A stretch of DNA of 6,669 nucleotides from an archaeon (GTDB taxonomy: Archaea; Nanobdellota; Nanobdellia; Woesearchaeales; JAHJEM01), in NCBI GenBank assembly GCA_020057445.1, contig JAGVFV010000119.1:1-6669 (forward strand), given 5' to 3'. Each line of letters begins with the position of its first letter. Within the stretch, counting starts at the first letter, position 1. Below the pieces are notes generated by a model. It was not told where the DNA came from. It did no database searches and worked only from the letters and a program-made list of their open reading frames with translations. Of this stretch, positions 1 through 5,710 are shown in pieces. Made by a program: the position numbers and the translations under genes.

Positions 1-125
1 CCGACGAACCGTTATGGATCGATGTCCGACTTCAGCAGATCGAGATTCCCGAGTTCACGATCGCGGCGACCTTGATCGCGTTAGCAGGCGCATTGACAGC
101 TTTTTTGGTGATCAAGAAAAGATAG
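1..125 (+). CDS. C-terminal end of a surface protein with PEF-CTERM-like anchor (5' truncated)
   Basis: The reading frame is open from the window edge (first full codon at 3) to TAG at 123-125 and gives 40 residues. They end in Pro-Glu-Phe (16-18), a hydrophobic stretch of about 19 residues rich in Ala, Leu and Ile, and a basic terminus (Lys-Lys-Arg). This three-part tail matches the PEF-CTERM type of archaeal sorting signal, which in known families is processed by an archaeosortase that links the protein to a membrane lipid. It could also be a plain C-terminal transmembrane anchor. The rest of the protein lies outside the window, so the ectodomain is unknown. The frame is short but is supported by the coherent tail composition. 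The preceding residues (DEPLWIDVRLQQIEI) look like the end of a soluble domain. Confidence 0.68.
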   Translation, partial: DEPLWIDVRLQQIEIPEFTIAATLIALAGALTAFLVIKKR

Positions 126-210
126 GATCCTGAGGACAAAGGGGAAAACGGCAATGAGCAATAGCATGAGATAGCCACCTTCAGAAGGGGCAACTCTTTG
201 TTCGTGAATA
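126..210. other. Short intergenic gap, convergent gene ends
   Basis: This gap lies between the stop of the plus-strand surface-protein fragment and the stop of the minus-strand toxin. I see no ORF of useful length and no clear U-tract terminator on either strand. Its right end carries one arm of an inverted repeat that runs into the toxin gene (206-247). Confidence 0.5.
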
Positions 211-247
211 TCAGATCGATTCAAAACCTATCGATATCAGGATATTC
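206..247. repeat. Imperfect inverted repeat over the toxin stop codon
   Basis: GAATATC (206-212) is complementary to GATATTC (241-247). Inside these, ATCGAT (215-220) can pair with ATCGAT (230-235) across a 9-base loop, leaving an asymmetric internal loop. The structure would form at the 3' end of the toxin-antitoxin mRNA. No U-run follows on the minus strand, so it is not a typical terminator. It may be chance in an AT-rich stretch. Confidence 0.35.
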
Positions 248-549
248 TTTATCTCATCGATGTTTTTTTGCTTGCTCTTCTTCTCAGACATCCGCACAAA
301 CTTGATCAAGAGCGCGGCTAGCTCATCCTCTGTGCCGAACTTCAAGACGTGGCCATCGGTAATGAAATACAAACGAAATTTCTCATATTTTATCTCCTTG
401 AGCACTATCCCTGCGACATTTCCCACTGCCTTTCCCCTATGAGGCCTGTCCTCCAAGGACTTCATCTGCAAAAAGATCCGTTCTGACTCTGCCTTGAACC
501 TCTTGAAGACCTGCTCTTTCAGAGAAGCGGTTATGGTGACTTTGGCCAT
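211..549 (-). CDS. RelE/ParE-superfamily toxin (112 aa)
   Basis: This is probably the toxin of a type II toxin-antitoxin pair. RelE-fold toxins are small basic proteins; known members cut mRNA on the ribosome or act on gyrase, and a cognate antitoxin neutralises them. The features that suggest the fold are an N-terminal helix (residues 11-33), the loop with RPHRGKAVGNVAG (35-47), and three short strands rich in basic and aromatic residues (KEIKYEKFRLYFIT, 51-64; HVLKF, 67-71). A C-terminal extension (FVRMSEKKSKQKNIDEIKNIL, 84-104) is, as I recall, common in DPANN archaeal members. The length suits the family. ATG at 549 lies inside the antitoxin's last codons (19-base overlap), implying translational coupling. 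A weak purine-rich AAGGAAG lies 10 bases upstream. The exact activity (RNase or other) cannot be read from the sequence. Confidence 0.72.
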   Translation of the reverse strand: MAKVTITASLKEQVFKRFKAESERIFLQMKSLEDRPHRGKAVGNVAGIVLKEIKYEKFRLYFITDGHVLKFGTEDELAALLIKFVRMSEKKSKQKNIDEIKNILISIGFESI

Positions 550-740
550 TTTTTTCTCGCTTCCTTTATGGCGTCATCTATCTGCACCGAATCAGATTGA
601 TCATACAGGTAGGAAAGCAGCATGCTTTTCCTCGTCAAGTCATACATCCTGCTGATGACGTCCTCATAGGAATCTCCCGCCCGGCCAAGATTCTTGAGTT
701 TCTCGCGGAGCTCTTCAGATATGGAAATTGCGGTTGCCAT
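531..740 (-). CDS. Antitoxin of the RelE-like pair, RHH/VapB-like (69 aa)
   Basis: This small protein is encoded directly upstream of, and overlaps, the RelE-like toxin. The N-terminus MATAISISEELREKLKNLG (1-19), followed by GDSYEDVISRMYDL (22-35), has the strand-helix-turn-helix pattern of archaeal VapB-like/RHH antitoxins. Such proteins dimerise, bind their own promoter, and hold the toxin with a C-terminal segment. Here that segment would be about residues 36-69, ending in a basic RKKWPKSP. The frame stays open upstream to 872, but I chose ATG at 740. A TATA box centred near 768 lies 28 bases upstream, which fits a leaderless transcript, and the family pattern begins exactly here. The longer version would add an unrelated hydrophobic, cysteine-containing leader that crosses the promoter. 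Autoregulation by the complex is expected from the family and not seen directly. Confidence 0.72.
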   Translation of the reverse strand: MATAISISEELREKLKNLGRAGDSYEDVISRMYDLTRKSMLLSYLYDQSDSVQIDDAIKEARKKWPKSP

Positions 741-762
741 AGAAACTATGAATACTATGGAT

Positions 763-774
763 GTTATATATTTT
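763..774 (-). promoter_or_regulatory. TATA box of the toxin-antitoxin operon
   Basis: On the minus strand this reads AAAATATATAAC, preceded by a purine-containing BRE-like segment. Its centre is 28 bases upstream of the antitoxin ATG at 740. An archaeal start site about 25-27 bases downstream would fall at or next to the ATG, giving a leaderless mRNA. Confidence 0.6.
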
Positions 775-805
775 CGATTCATGTGCTCACAGACTTGTGT
801 GAAAA

Positions 806-815
806 GCATATAAAC
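806..815 (+). promoter_or_regulatory. TATA box of the 838-1251 gene
   Basis: GCATATAAAC, preceded by the purine-rich GAAAA (801-805) that can serve as BRE, is centred about 26.5 bases before ATG 838. This predicts a leaderless transcript. It faces away from the toxin-antitoxin TATA box about 43 bases to its left, so the two promoters form a compact divergent pair. Confidence 0.6.
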
Positions 816-837
816 AGAAATCCAATCCCTTACACAC

Positions 838-1251
838 ATGAGCAGATCTGAATTGAGTGATGTGATCGCCATACTTATCGAAGACGCAAAAGTATTTGCG
901 ATGGCAGGAGGCGCAAAAGCTCCAGACCTTGTCGAAAAAAAAGTCTGGGACGCAGCCGGATTGGTCCGAGCAAAAGGGAAAAGGCTTGAGCAATATTGGC
1001 CGACAAGGGAAAGACTGGAATTGCATCAACGCGCTTGGACCAGTGCAACGTACGCTGCGCTGGATCAGGCAGTTGCGGCATATGGAAAAGACCATGATTC
1101 AACCCTATTTTGGCTGGAAAAGACAAAGGATTGGGCAGGGATTGCAGAATATCACCTGGAAAATGATGAATGCTGGCAGAAACTCACTTCTGATCCGAGA
1201 TATGAACGATTCAGGGCATCTTCGGCAGAAAGAACTATATCGCCTTCTTAG
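838..1251 (+). CDS. Unrecognised mostly helical protein (137 aa)
   Basis: I do not recognise this family. The protein looks soluble, with no signal peptide or membrane segment. It appears largely alpha-helical and is rich in Ala, Glu and Lys, with six tryptophans (W37, W54, W67, W92, W99, W113) and a single cysteine (C112). The C-terminal half has a pattern of short amphipathic helices (YAALDQAVAAYG, 72-83; FWLEKTKDWAGIAEYHLEND, 91-110; CWQKLTSDPRYERF, 112-125). The DPRYERF ending resembles the final helix of some TPR-like repeats, but one such resemblance does not assign a fold. ATG 838 sits 26-27 bases after a TATA box, supporting both the start and a leaderless mRNA. The last 17 bases overlap the convergent end of scpA. 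The gene is divergent from the toxin-antitoxin operon and could be co-regulated with it; that is inference. Confidence 0.7.
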   Translation: MSRSELSDVIAILIEDAKVFAMAGGAKAPDLVEKKVWDAAGLVRAKGKRLEQYWPTRERLELHQRAWTSATYAALDQAVAAYGKDHDSTLFWLEKTKDWAGIAEYHLENDECWQKLTSDPRYERFRASSAERTISPS

Positions 1252-1984
1252 CTAACGCAATAGAAATCTCCCCGAAATGCTGCTCTTGCGCCATGTCAAC
1301 CTTTCTCTGGGTCTCCAGATGGAGCAAAGGGATGAATGTCATCACCTTGTCTTCGCGGGAATCAGAAGGTATGAGCTGGCTGAACGTGAGGCTCTGATTC
1401 TGCTTGAAATGCACGAGGATTCGGCCATACACGTCAGAGATGACCTCGGACACGTCCTTTGTCTTCAACGGCACCCTCACTTCGGGCGCATTGACTATCC
1501 AGCGCTTCCTTCTCTGCTCAGTCTCGAGCGCCTTTTCAAGGGCGCGGACAAGATCATACACAGACACCTTCCTCTTCCTCGGCTGAGGTGTCCTTGGAAA
1601 TATCTTCGGCTTTCCAGGTCCGAGAGCATTCCACTCATCGATCCCTCCTTCTTCAAGAAGGTCGACATCCTCATCAACACCATTGATGATCTGGTCAAGC
1701 GCTGCTATATCCTCGTCGATGAGCTTGTTCGACTTGATCTTCAGGAGGATCGCTGCGGCAAGGATGACCTTTCCCGAGATGCGAAAGTCCATCTCCTGCA
1801 AGAGGCGCACCTTTTGGATGAATTTCCTCGCAAGAAGACCGATATCGACATCCCACGCATCAATCTCGTGGGTGTCAATCATGTCATAGATGATATTCTG
1901 CCATGTAAGCTCGTCTTGCGTGAAGAGGATGGAGAATATCCTTTCACTCGTCGCTTCTTTAGGACTGGCCAATACCTGTTCCAT
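1235..1984 (-). CDS. scpA: Segregation and condensation protein A, archaeal kleisin (249 aa)
   Basis: ScpA is the kleisin subunit that bridges the SMC ATPase heads in prokaryotic condensin and helps compact and segregate the chromosome. The N-terminal SMC-neck-binding region shows IIYDMIDTHEIDAWDVDIGL (31-50) followed by ISGKVILAAAILLKIKSNKL (69-88), the paired-helix signature of the family. Next come an acidic linker (about 90-118), a Pro/basic linker (PGKPKIFPRTPQPRKRK, 123-139), a helical segment (VSVYDLVRALEKALETEQ, 140-157), and a C-terminal winged-helix region (about 178-243) with FIPLLHLETQRKVDMAQEQHFGEI. The length is normal for ScpA. The frame is open to 2065, but ATG 1984 is preferred: it starts just ahead of the conserved region and a TATA box lies about 34 bases upstream, whereas the longer start would cross that TATA box. 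No smc or scpB is in the window. Confidence 0.92.
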   Translation of the reverse strand: MEQVLASPKEATSERIFSILFTQDELTWQNIIYDMIDTHEIDAWDVDIGLLARKFIQKVRLLQEMDFRISGKVILAAAILLKIKSNKLIDEDIAALDQIINGVDEDVDLLEEGGIDEWNALGPGKPKIFPRTPQPRKRKVSVYDLVRALEKALETEQRRKRWIVNAPEVRVPLKTKDVSEVISDVYGRILVHFKQNQSLTFSQLIPSDSREDKVMTFIPLLHLETQRKVDMAQEQHFGEISIALAKKAI

Positions 1985-2012
1985 AGTGCCTTCGTATATT
2001 AATGTGTATACT

Positions 2013-2023
2013 GGTTTATAAAT
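2013..2023 (-). promoter_or_regulatory. Proximal TATA box of scpA
   Basis: On the minus strand this reads ATTTATAAACC, preceded by the purine-rich AAAAG. Its centre is about 34 bases upstream of the scpA ATG at 1984, predicting a leader of about 7 nt. A short AAGG precedes the ATG but is a weak ribosome-binding site. Confidence 0.55.
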
Positions 2024-2041
2024 CTTTTGTTTGGTTCTGCT

Positions 2042-2049
2042 TCGGCCGA
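2042..2049. promoter_or_regulatory. Palindrome between two scpA TATA elements
   Basis: TCGGCCGA is a perfect 8-base palindrome. It lies between the two TATA-like elements upstream of scpA, at the expected start site of the distal one. It could be an operator half or chance. A U5 run (minus strand, 2060-2056) just upstream might help end lon-like transcripts, but it is short. Confidence 0.2.
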
Positions 2050-2070
2050 GAATAGAAAAATACACATACC

Positions 2071-2084
2071 CATTTATATAGCTG
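2071..2084 (-). promoter_or_regulatory. Distal TATA-like element upstream of scpA
   Basis: The minus strand holds CAGCTATATAAATG, a strong TATA-like match just past the stop codon of the Lon-like gene. Its predicted start site, near 2050, would give scpA a leader of about 65 nt with no intervening ATG. Together with the proximal TATA this suggests tandem promoters; only one may be used. Confidence 0.4.
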
Positions 2085-2088
2085 CCGA

Positions 2089-4620
2089 TTAATGATAGAG
2101 TTCCTTTGATATCGCGCTCAGCTCCTTTGCGCGCTCTTTTGCCTTCTCGATCACCTCTTCATACGTGACCTTCCTTCGAACACCGGTCTCATCTTCTGCG
2201 TAGAGCATGATCGGGACCGCCTCTTTGATGGAATTGACATAATAGACTGCATACGACCCATCCCTGACTTCCTTCTCCACTTCCGAAAGGATCGGACGGA
2301 ACATATGGAACACATCAATGTCAATTGCAGGCGTGACGATGCCAAAACCCTCATACGGCACATGGAACATGTCAGAGACCACCTTTGAAGCACGGTTGTA
2401 CCAATACACCTTTTCCATGATGCCCCCGATGGGGCCGACACTGCCGTCAAAATCATGCACATAGCCAGTCATGGCGATGCGCTGGTCGACAGGAAACCCT
2501 GAAAGTGCGGAAAGCGCTGCGACAGTCGCTGCACCGCTTGCGCTCCAGCCATCTGTCTCGTCCTGATCCACAAAATTCAGCGCAAGGTCAAAAAACGTAT
2601 GCTGCAAAGTCTTATTCAGGAAGGCGAACATGTTCACATTCCCTTTCTCGAGAAGCGGGCCTTCCAGGCTTCCTTTTCCTGTGGAAAACATCTTCCCTTG
2701 TCCTGGAGAGACAGCGACATTGACGACAGCAGGTTCAGCATACTCTGTGAAGAACATGCCAGAGACACGATCATACGCGCCAAGGCATACTGCCTGGCCG
2801 ACGATCTTCTTGAATCTCTTGCCTTCAGGAGTGTCCTCAAAAAAATGATGGGCCACGTTTGTCGCATAAAACACTTGGTGGGAATTCCCAAGCTCATGCC
2901 CCTTGAGCCGCTCTTCGTAATACTTGATCACATCCACATCCTTCACATATTCATCCTCGCCCACACGAAGGCTGATGTCAGGCGCGTCCCTTGCGACAAG
3001 ACCGAATTTTGCAGATATCTGCGAGGGATAGTTTGTCTCTGCCCTGATCACCCGTGCAAGCATCTCAATGCCTGACTTGGCAAACGGCCGCTCTCCCTTT
3101 CGCCTGTTGTTGTGTATCATGTCTGCGAACGATTCAAGGACTCCTGACGAGACTGCATATTTTCTCGGGAAGATGACTGGCTTGACCTTCTGCATGATCG
3201 AAGGATATTCATCAAGCTCATCAGACATTCCGACCAGGGCGACGATTGCAGAAGACTGCACCTGCATGGTCAGGCCGCCTTCATTGAGCTGGTATTGCCC
3301 ATTCTCCAGGATATTGGAGAGAGCGGCGAGCATATCCTTATCCCCAAGCAGTTTAGTGAGGGAATAGATGACCACGACCCGTCGCTTGCCAAAAGCACCA
3401 AGGTGCACGCAATGCTGGGGAGAGGTGTACCTGTCTGCCGAGATTCCCCCGAAAAGATTGTCCTCTGTCGGATCCATGATCTTTTCCAGGATCCTTTCCG
3501 ATCCCTTGCCTTCCTTGAAAGAGAGGACAGACGCCCGTAGCATGTCATCCAAGGAGAGTTCACGTCCACCGACGCGCACCTCAAGACTGTCTGGATGCTC
3601 AAAAACCTTCTGCACACTCCTCTGGCAGAGAAAATCCACCATATGTCCGACCCACTCGCTTGCCTGCTGATGGGGCTCGTACTTTGACTTCAGGATCTCC
3701 CCATAAAGCTTGATCAATAATTCATCAGAAGTGGGATAGAGGGAAAGATGGGGCTCGAGGAGGTTGTCATCACCCCGTGTATATCGAGGAAGGTTGAGGC
3801 GCGAACGGACAGTGTTCTCTTCCTCCCTAAGCTTCTTGATCATGGCATCTTTTGCCTTCTTGCTCTTTTTCGAGATTGCGTCAGGCAGGATTTCCTTCTT
3901 GTACGCATCATAAAGGCGAAAGAAGCGCTCTTTCCTGAATTCTTCGATGATCCGCGTCAATTCCGAAGGATTTGCCCTTCGCATCTCCTTTGTGCTCATA
4001 ATATTCTCATCAAGCTCGAAATCAAACCTGCCCTCTCCTTCCGACACAAGCTTGAACCTGACTCCCTTATACTCTTCTGCGATCTTTTCACGAAGGTTTT
4101 CCTTAGCCTGCTGCTGGAAATATTGAGCGCTCCTGGACACCTGCGGAAGCCTCGTAGACCAGCGTTCCAGCAAGACGTCAAAGAACGTATTCACATCATC
4201 GGTGAAGCCAAGACCGACTGTCGGATCCTGGAAATTCAGCTCCATGAGCTTGTGGTTTCGAAAGTCATACACGCCGATCTTTTGCGGAACGCTCAATGGA
4301 AAAGTCTCTGCCAATGCAGAAATATGGGGCCAGTAGTCCTGGTCCTTTGTCAGGGGGCTTCCTGTCTTCTGGAAATTCTCCACTTCCTCAACAATGCGTT
4401 CAAGGACAAATGTCCTTCCGTTGGCAGGATGTCCGACAAGGAACAAGCCGTGGCGGGAATCAGCCATGCGAAGGAGATGCAGGATTTCAAGCACCTGCCG
4501 TTTCTTCGAATAAGCCAGGTCAAGACCCTGGACGAGCCGTTTCTGCCCTTCAAAAGGGATGGCGAACCGTCTCTCAAACTCATCCATCTCCTCTGCAGTC
4601 ACCCGATGCGAATTTGCCAT
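2089..4620 (-). CDS. Lon-like protease, LonH/AAA_32 type, with degenerate ATPase site (843 aa)
   Basis: This is a predicted cytosolic serine protease of family S16. The C-terminal domain carries DGWSASGAA with catalytic Ser693, aligned with D-G-P-S-A-G of classical Lon. It also has AMTG (716-719) and PIGGIMEK with catalytic Lys737, 44 residues after the serine as expected. The N-terminal half resembles the AAA_32 group (E. coli YcbZ/LonH relatives) rather than LonA or archaeal LonB. Its P-loop-like GHPANGRT (63-70) has Arg in place of Lys and Ala in place of a Gly. A charged helical insert covers roughly 160-280. The Walker-B-like strand RRVVVIYSLTKLL (413-425) has Tyr-Ser where Asp-Glu or Asp-Ala is expected. 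There is no transmembrane pair, unlike typical archaeal LonB. An upstream GTG at 4644 lies in frame, but ATG 4620 is chosen: the TATA box at 4647-4659 lies about 34 bases before it and would directly abut the GTG. Whether ATP is hydrolysed is uncertain; peptidase activity seems retained. Confidence 0.87.
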   Translation of the reverse strand: MANSHRVTAEEMDEFERRFAIPFEGQKRLVQGLDLAYSKKRQVLEILHLLRMADSRHGLFLVGHPANGRTFVLERIVEEVENFQKTGSPLTKDQDYWPHISALAETFPLSVPQKIGVYDFRNHKLMELNFQDPTVGLGFTDDVNTFFDVLLERWSTRLPQVSRSAQYFQQQAKENLREKIAEEYKGVRFKLVSEGEGRFDFELDENIMSTKEMRRANPSELTRIIEEFRKERFFRLYDAYKKEILPDAISKKSKKAKDAMIKKLREEENTVRSRLNLPRYTRGDDNLLEPHLSLYPTSDELLIKLYGEILKSKYEPHQQASEWVGHMVDFLCQRSVQKVFEHPDSLEVRVGGRELSLDDMLRASVLSFKEGKGSERILEKIMDPTEDNLFGGISADRYTSPQHCVHLGAFGKRRVVVIYSLTKLLGDKDMLAALSNILENGQYQLNEGGLTMQVQSSAIVALVGMSDELDEYPSIMQKVKPVIFPRKYAVSSGVLESFADMIHNNRRKGERPFAKSGIEMLARVIRAETNYPSQISAKFGLVARDAPDISLRVGEDEYVKDVDVIKYYEERLKGHELGNSHQVFYATNVAHHFFEDTPEGKRFKKIVGQAVCLGAYDRVSGMFFTEYAEPAVVNVAVSPGQGKMFSTGKGSLEGPLLEKGNVNMFAFLNKTLQHTFFDLALNFVDQDETDGWSASGAATVAALSALSGFPVDQRIAMTGYVHDFDGSVGPIGGIMEKVYWYNRASKVVSDMFHVPYEGFGIVTPAIDIDVFHMFRPILSEVEKEVRDGSYAVYYVNSIKEAVPIMLYAEDETGVRRKVTYEEVIEKAKERAKELSAISKELYH

Positions 4621-4646
4621 GGAAAGGGAGGAAGAAAGCAACACCG

Positions 4647-4659
4647 CACTTATATACCT
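4647..4659 (-). promoter_or_regulatory. TATA box of the Lon-like gene
   Basis: On the minus strand this reads AGGTATATAAGTG with GGAA just upstream. Its centre is about 33.5 bases from ATG 4620, so the leader would be about 6-8 nt. The leader (TTTCC before the ATG) has no Shine-Dalgarno sequence. This element decides the start codon. Confidence 0.6.
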
Positions 4660-4717
4660 TTCCAGAAAACACCATCATGAAGTAGGGACGAAACATGAAA
4701 AATTGGCCAAAACGCGC

Positions 4718-4734
4718 AAAAAAGGAAAAAAAAA
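4718..4734 (-). terminator. U-tract terminator after trxB
   Basis: On the minus strand, about 22 bases past the trxB stop, nine T (4734-4726) are followed by CC and six more T (4723-4718). Archaeal RNA polymerase terminates at such U-runs without needing a hairpin. The position ahead of the lon-like TATA box separates the two transcription units. Confidence 0.6.
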
Positions 4735-4756
4735 TCAGCAAAAATGAACAATGACC

Positions 4757-5674
4757 TCATCCCTGCTCTTCCAAATACCTTCTCACTTCAAGCGCGGCCA
4801 TGACTCCTGTCCCTGCTGCTGTCGCGGCCTGACGATAGCGGAAGTCCTGTACATCCCCTGCGGCAAAGACGCCTGGAAGGTTGGTGTGGAGGTGGCGGTC
4901 TGTCTTGATATAACCCTTCTCATCAAGGTCGACAATCCCTTTTAGAAATCCGGTATTCGGCACATGGCCGATCGCTAAGAACATGCCATCAATCTTCAGT
5001 TCAGATACTTTTCCCGAGACAAGATCCTTGATCACCAGATGACTCGCCTTCTTCCCGTCTCCTTTGATGTCTTCAATCCCTGTATTCCATAAGAAGCCGA
5101 TCTTCGGATTGGCCTTCACCTTCTCCTGCATGATCTTGCTTGCCCGAAGTGCGTCCCTGCGATGGATGATGGTGACCTTGCTTGCGAATTTCGAGAGGAA
5201 TGTCGCCTCTTCGCATGCAGAATCCCCGCCACCGATGACTGCTATCTCTTTTCCCTTGTAGAAGAAACCGTCGCAGGTGGCACACGTGTGGACTCCTCGT
5301 CCGATATACTTCTGTTCAGCAGGAAGGCCAAGCATGCGCGCTGACGCGCCTGTCGCGATGATGACTGCCTTTGTCTGGATATGCTCTACGCCGACCATGA
5401 CAGAGTAATGGTCTCCCTCTTTTGAAAGGGCAGTGATTGCGCCGTCCATAAAAGTCGCTCCGAAGCGCTCTGCCTGCTTTCGCATGTTTGCCGCAAGCTC
5501 TGGCCCGAGGATGCCTTCAGGAAACCCGGGATAATTCTCTACTTCAGTCGTCAAGGTGATCTGGCCTCCTGGCTCAAACCCAGAGACGACCACAGGATCT
5601 AAGCCTTCGCGACCAGCGTAGATCGCCGCAGAGAGCCCTGCCATTCCCGATCCGAGTATGATGACATTTTTCAT
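4757..5674 (-). CDS. trxB: Thioredoxin reductase (NADPH), 305 aa
   Basis: This cytosolic flavoenzyme passes electrons from NADPH through FAD and a redox-active disulfide to thioredoxin or a similar small redox protein. All key elements are present. The FAD-binding GSGMAGLSAA is at 8-17, and the family motif GGQITLTTEVENYPGFPEG is at 36-54. An ATGA (107-110) is followed by the active-site disulfide C131-A-T-C134-D. The NAD(P)H-binding GGGDSACEEA is at 148-157, and HRRDALRAS at 171-179 carries the arginines that favour NADPH. The second FAD motif is GDVQDFRYRQAATAAG (273-288). The length is typical. ATG 5674 starts right at the FAD strand and lies about 27.5 bases from a TATA box, so the mRNA is probably leaderless. 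No thioredoxin gene is nearby. The product may maintain cytosolic thiols; a link to the cysteine-rich surface protein upstream is only conjecture. Confidence 0.95.
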   Translation of the reverse strand: MKNVIILGSGMAGLSAAIYAGREGLDPVVVSGFEPGGQITLTTEVENYPGFPEGILGPELAANMRKQAERFGATFMDGAITALSKEGDHYSVMVGVEHIQTKAVIIATGASARMLGLPAEQKYIGRGVHTCATCDGFFYKGKEIAVIGGGDSACEEATFLSKFASKVTIIHRRDALRASKIMQEKVKANPKIGFLWNTGIEDIKGDGKKASHLVIKDLVSGKVSELKIDGMFLAIGHVPNTGFLKGIVDLDEKGYIKTDRHLHTNLPGVFAAGDVQDFRYRQAATAAGTGVMAALEVRRYLEEQG

Positions 5675-5694
5675 GAAAGACCATTATTCAAGAG

Positions 5695-5707
5695 TGTTTT
5701 ATAAACG
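5695..5707 (-). promoter_or_regulatory. TATA box of trxB
   Basis: On the minus strand this reads CGTTTATAAAACA, preceded by GAAAA as a possible BRE. Its centre is about 27.5 bases upstream of the trxB ATG, which predicts a leaderless transcript. The element starts only four bases after the stop codon of the surface-protein gene, so the BRE overlaps that gene's end. Confidence 0.6.
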
Positions 5708-5710
5708 TTT

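Noticed and set aside
178..188. CCTTCAGAAGG as a terminator hairpin
   Set aside because: The stem is only four base pairs with a three-base loop and no adjacent U-run, so it is not convincing.
741..872. N-terminal extension of the antitoxin to 872
   Set aside because: The added 44 residues cross the TATA box and do not fit the antitoxin family. ATG 740 is 28 bases from that TATA box.
1277..2002. 241-codon plus-strand open frame opposite scpA
   Set aside because: It mirrors the scpA gene almost exactly and shows no family features. It would also run through the scpA promoter region.
1985..2065. 27-residue N-terminal extension of ScpA
   Set aside because: It begins at GTG, runs through the proximal TATA box and adds residues not typical of ScpA.
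4621..4644. Upstream GTG start of the Lon-like protease
   Set aside because: It would place the start codon only about 9 bases from the TATA centre, upstream of the expected transcription start.
3748..4680. 310-codon plus-strand open frame opposite the Lon-like gene
   Set aside because: It lies antisense to strongly supported coding sequence. Its translation has no recognisable motifs and an odd Cys/His/Leu-rich composition, so it is a shadow frame.
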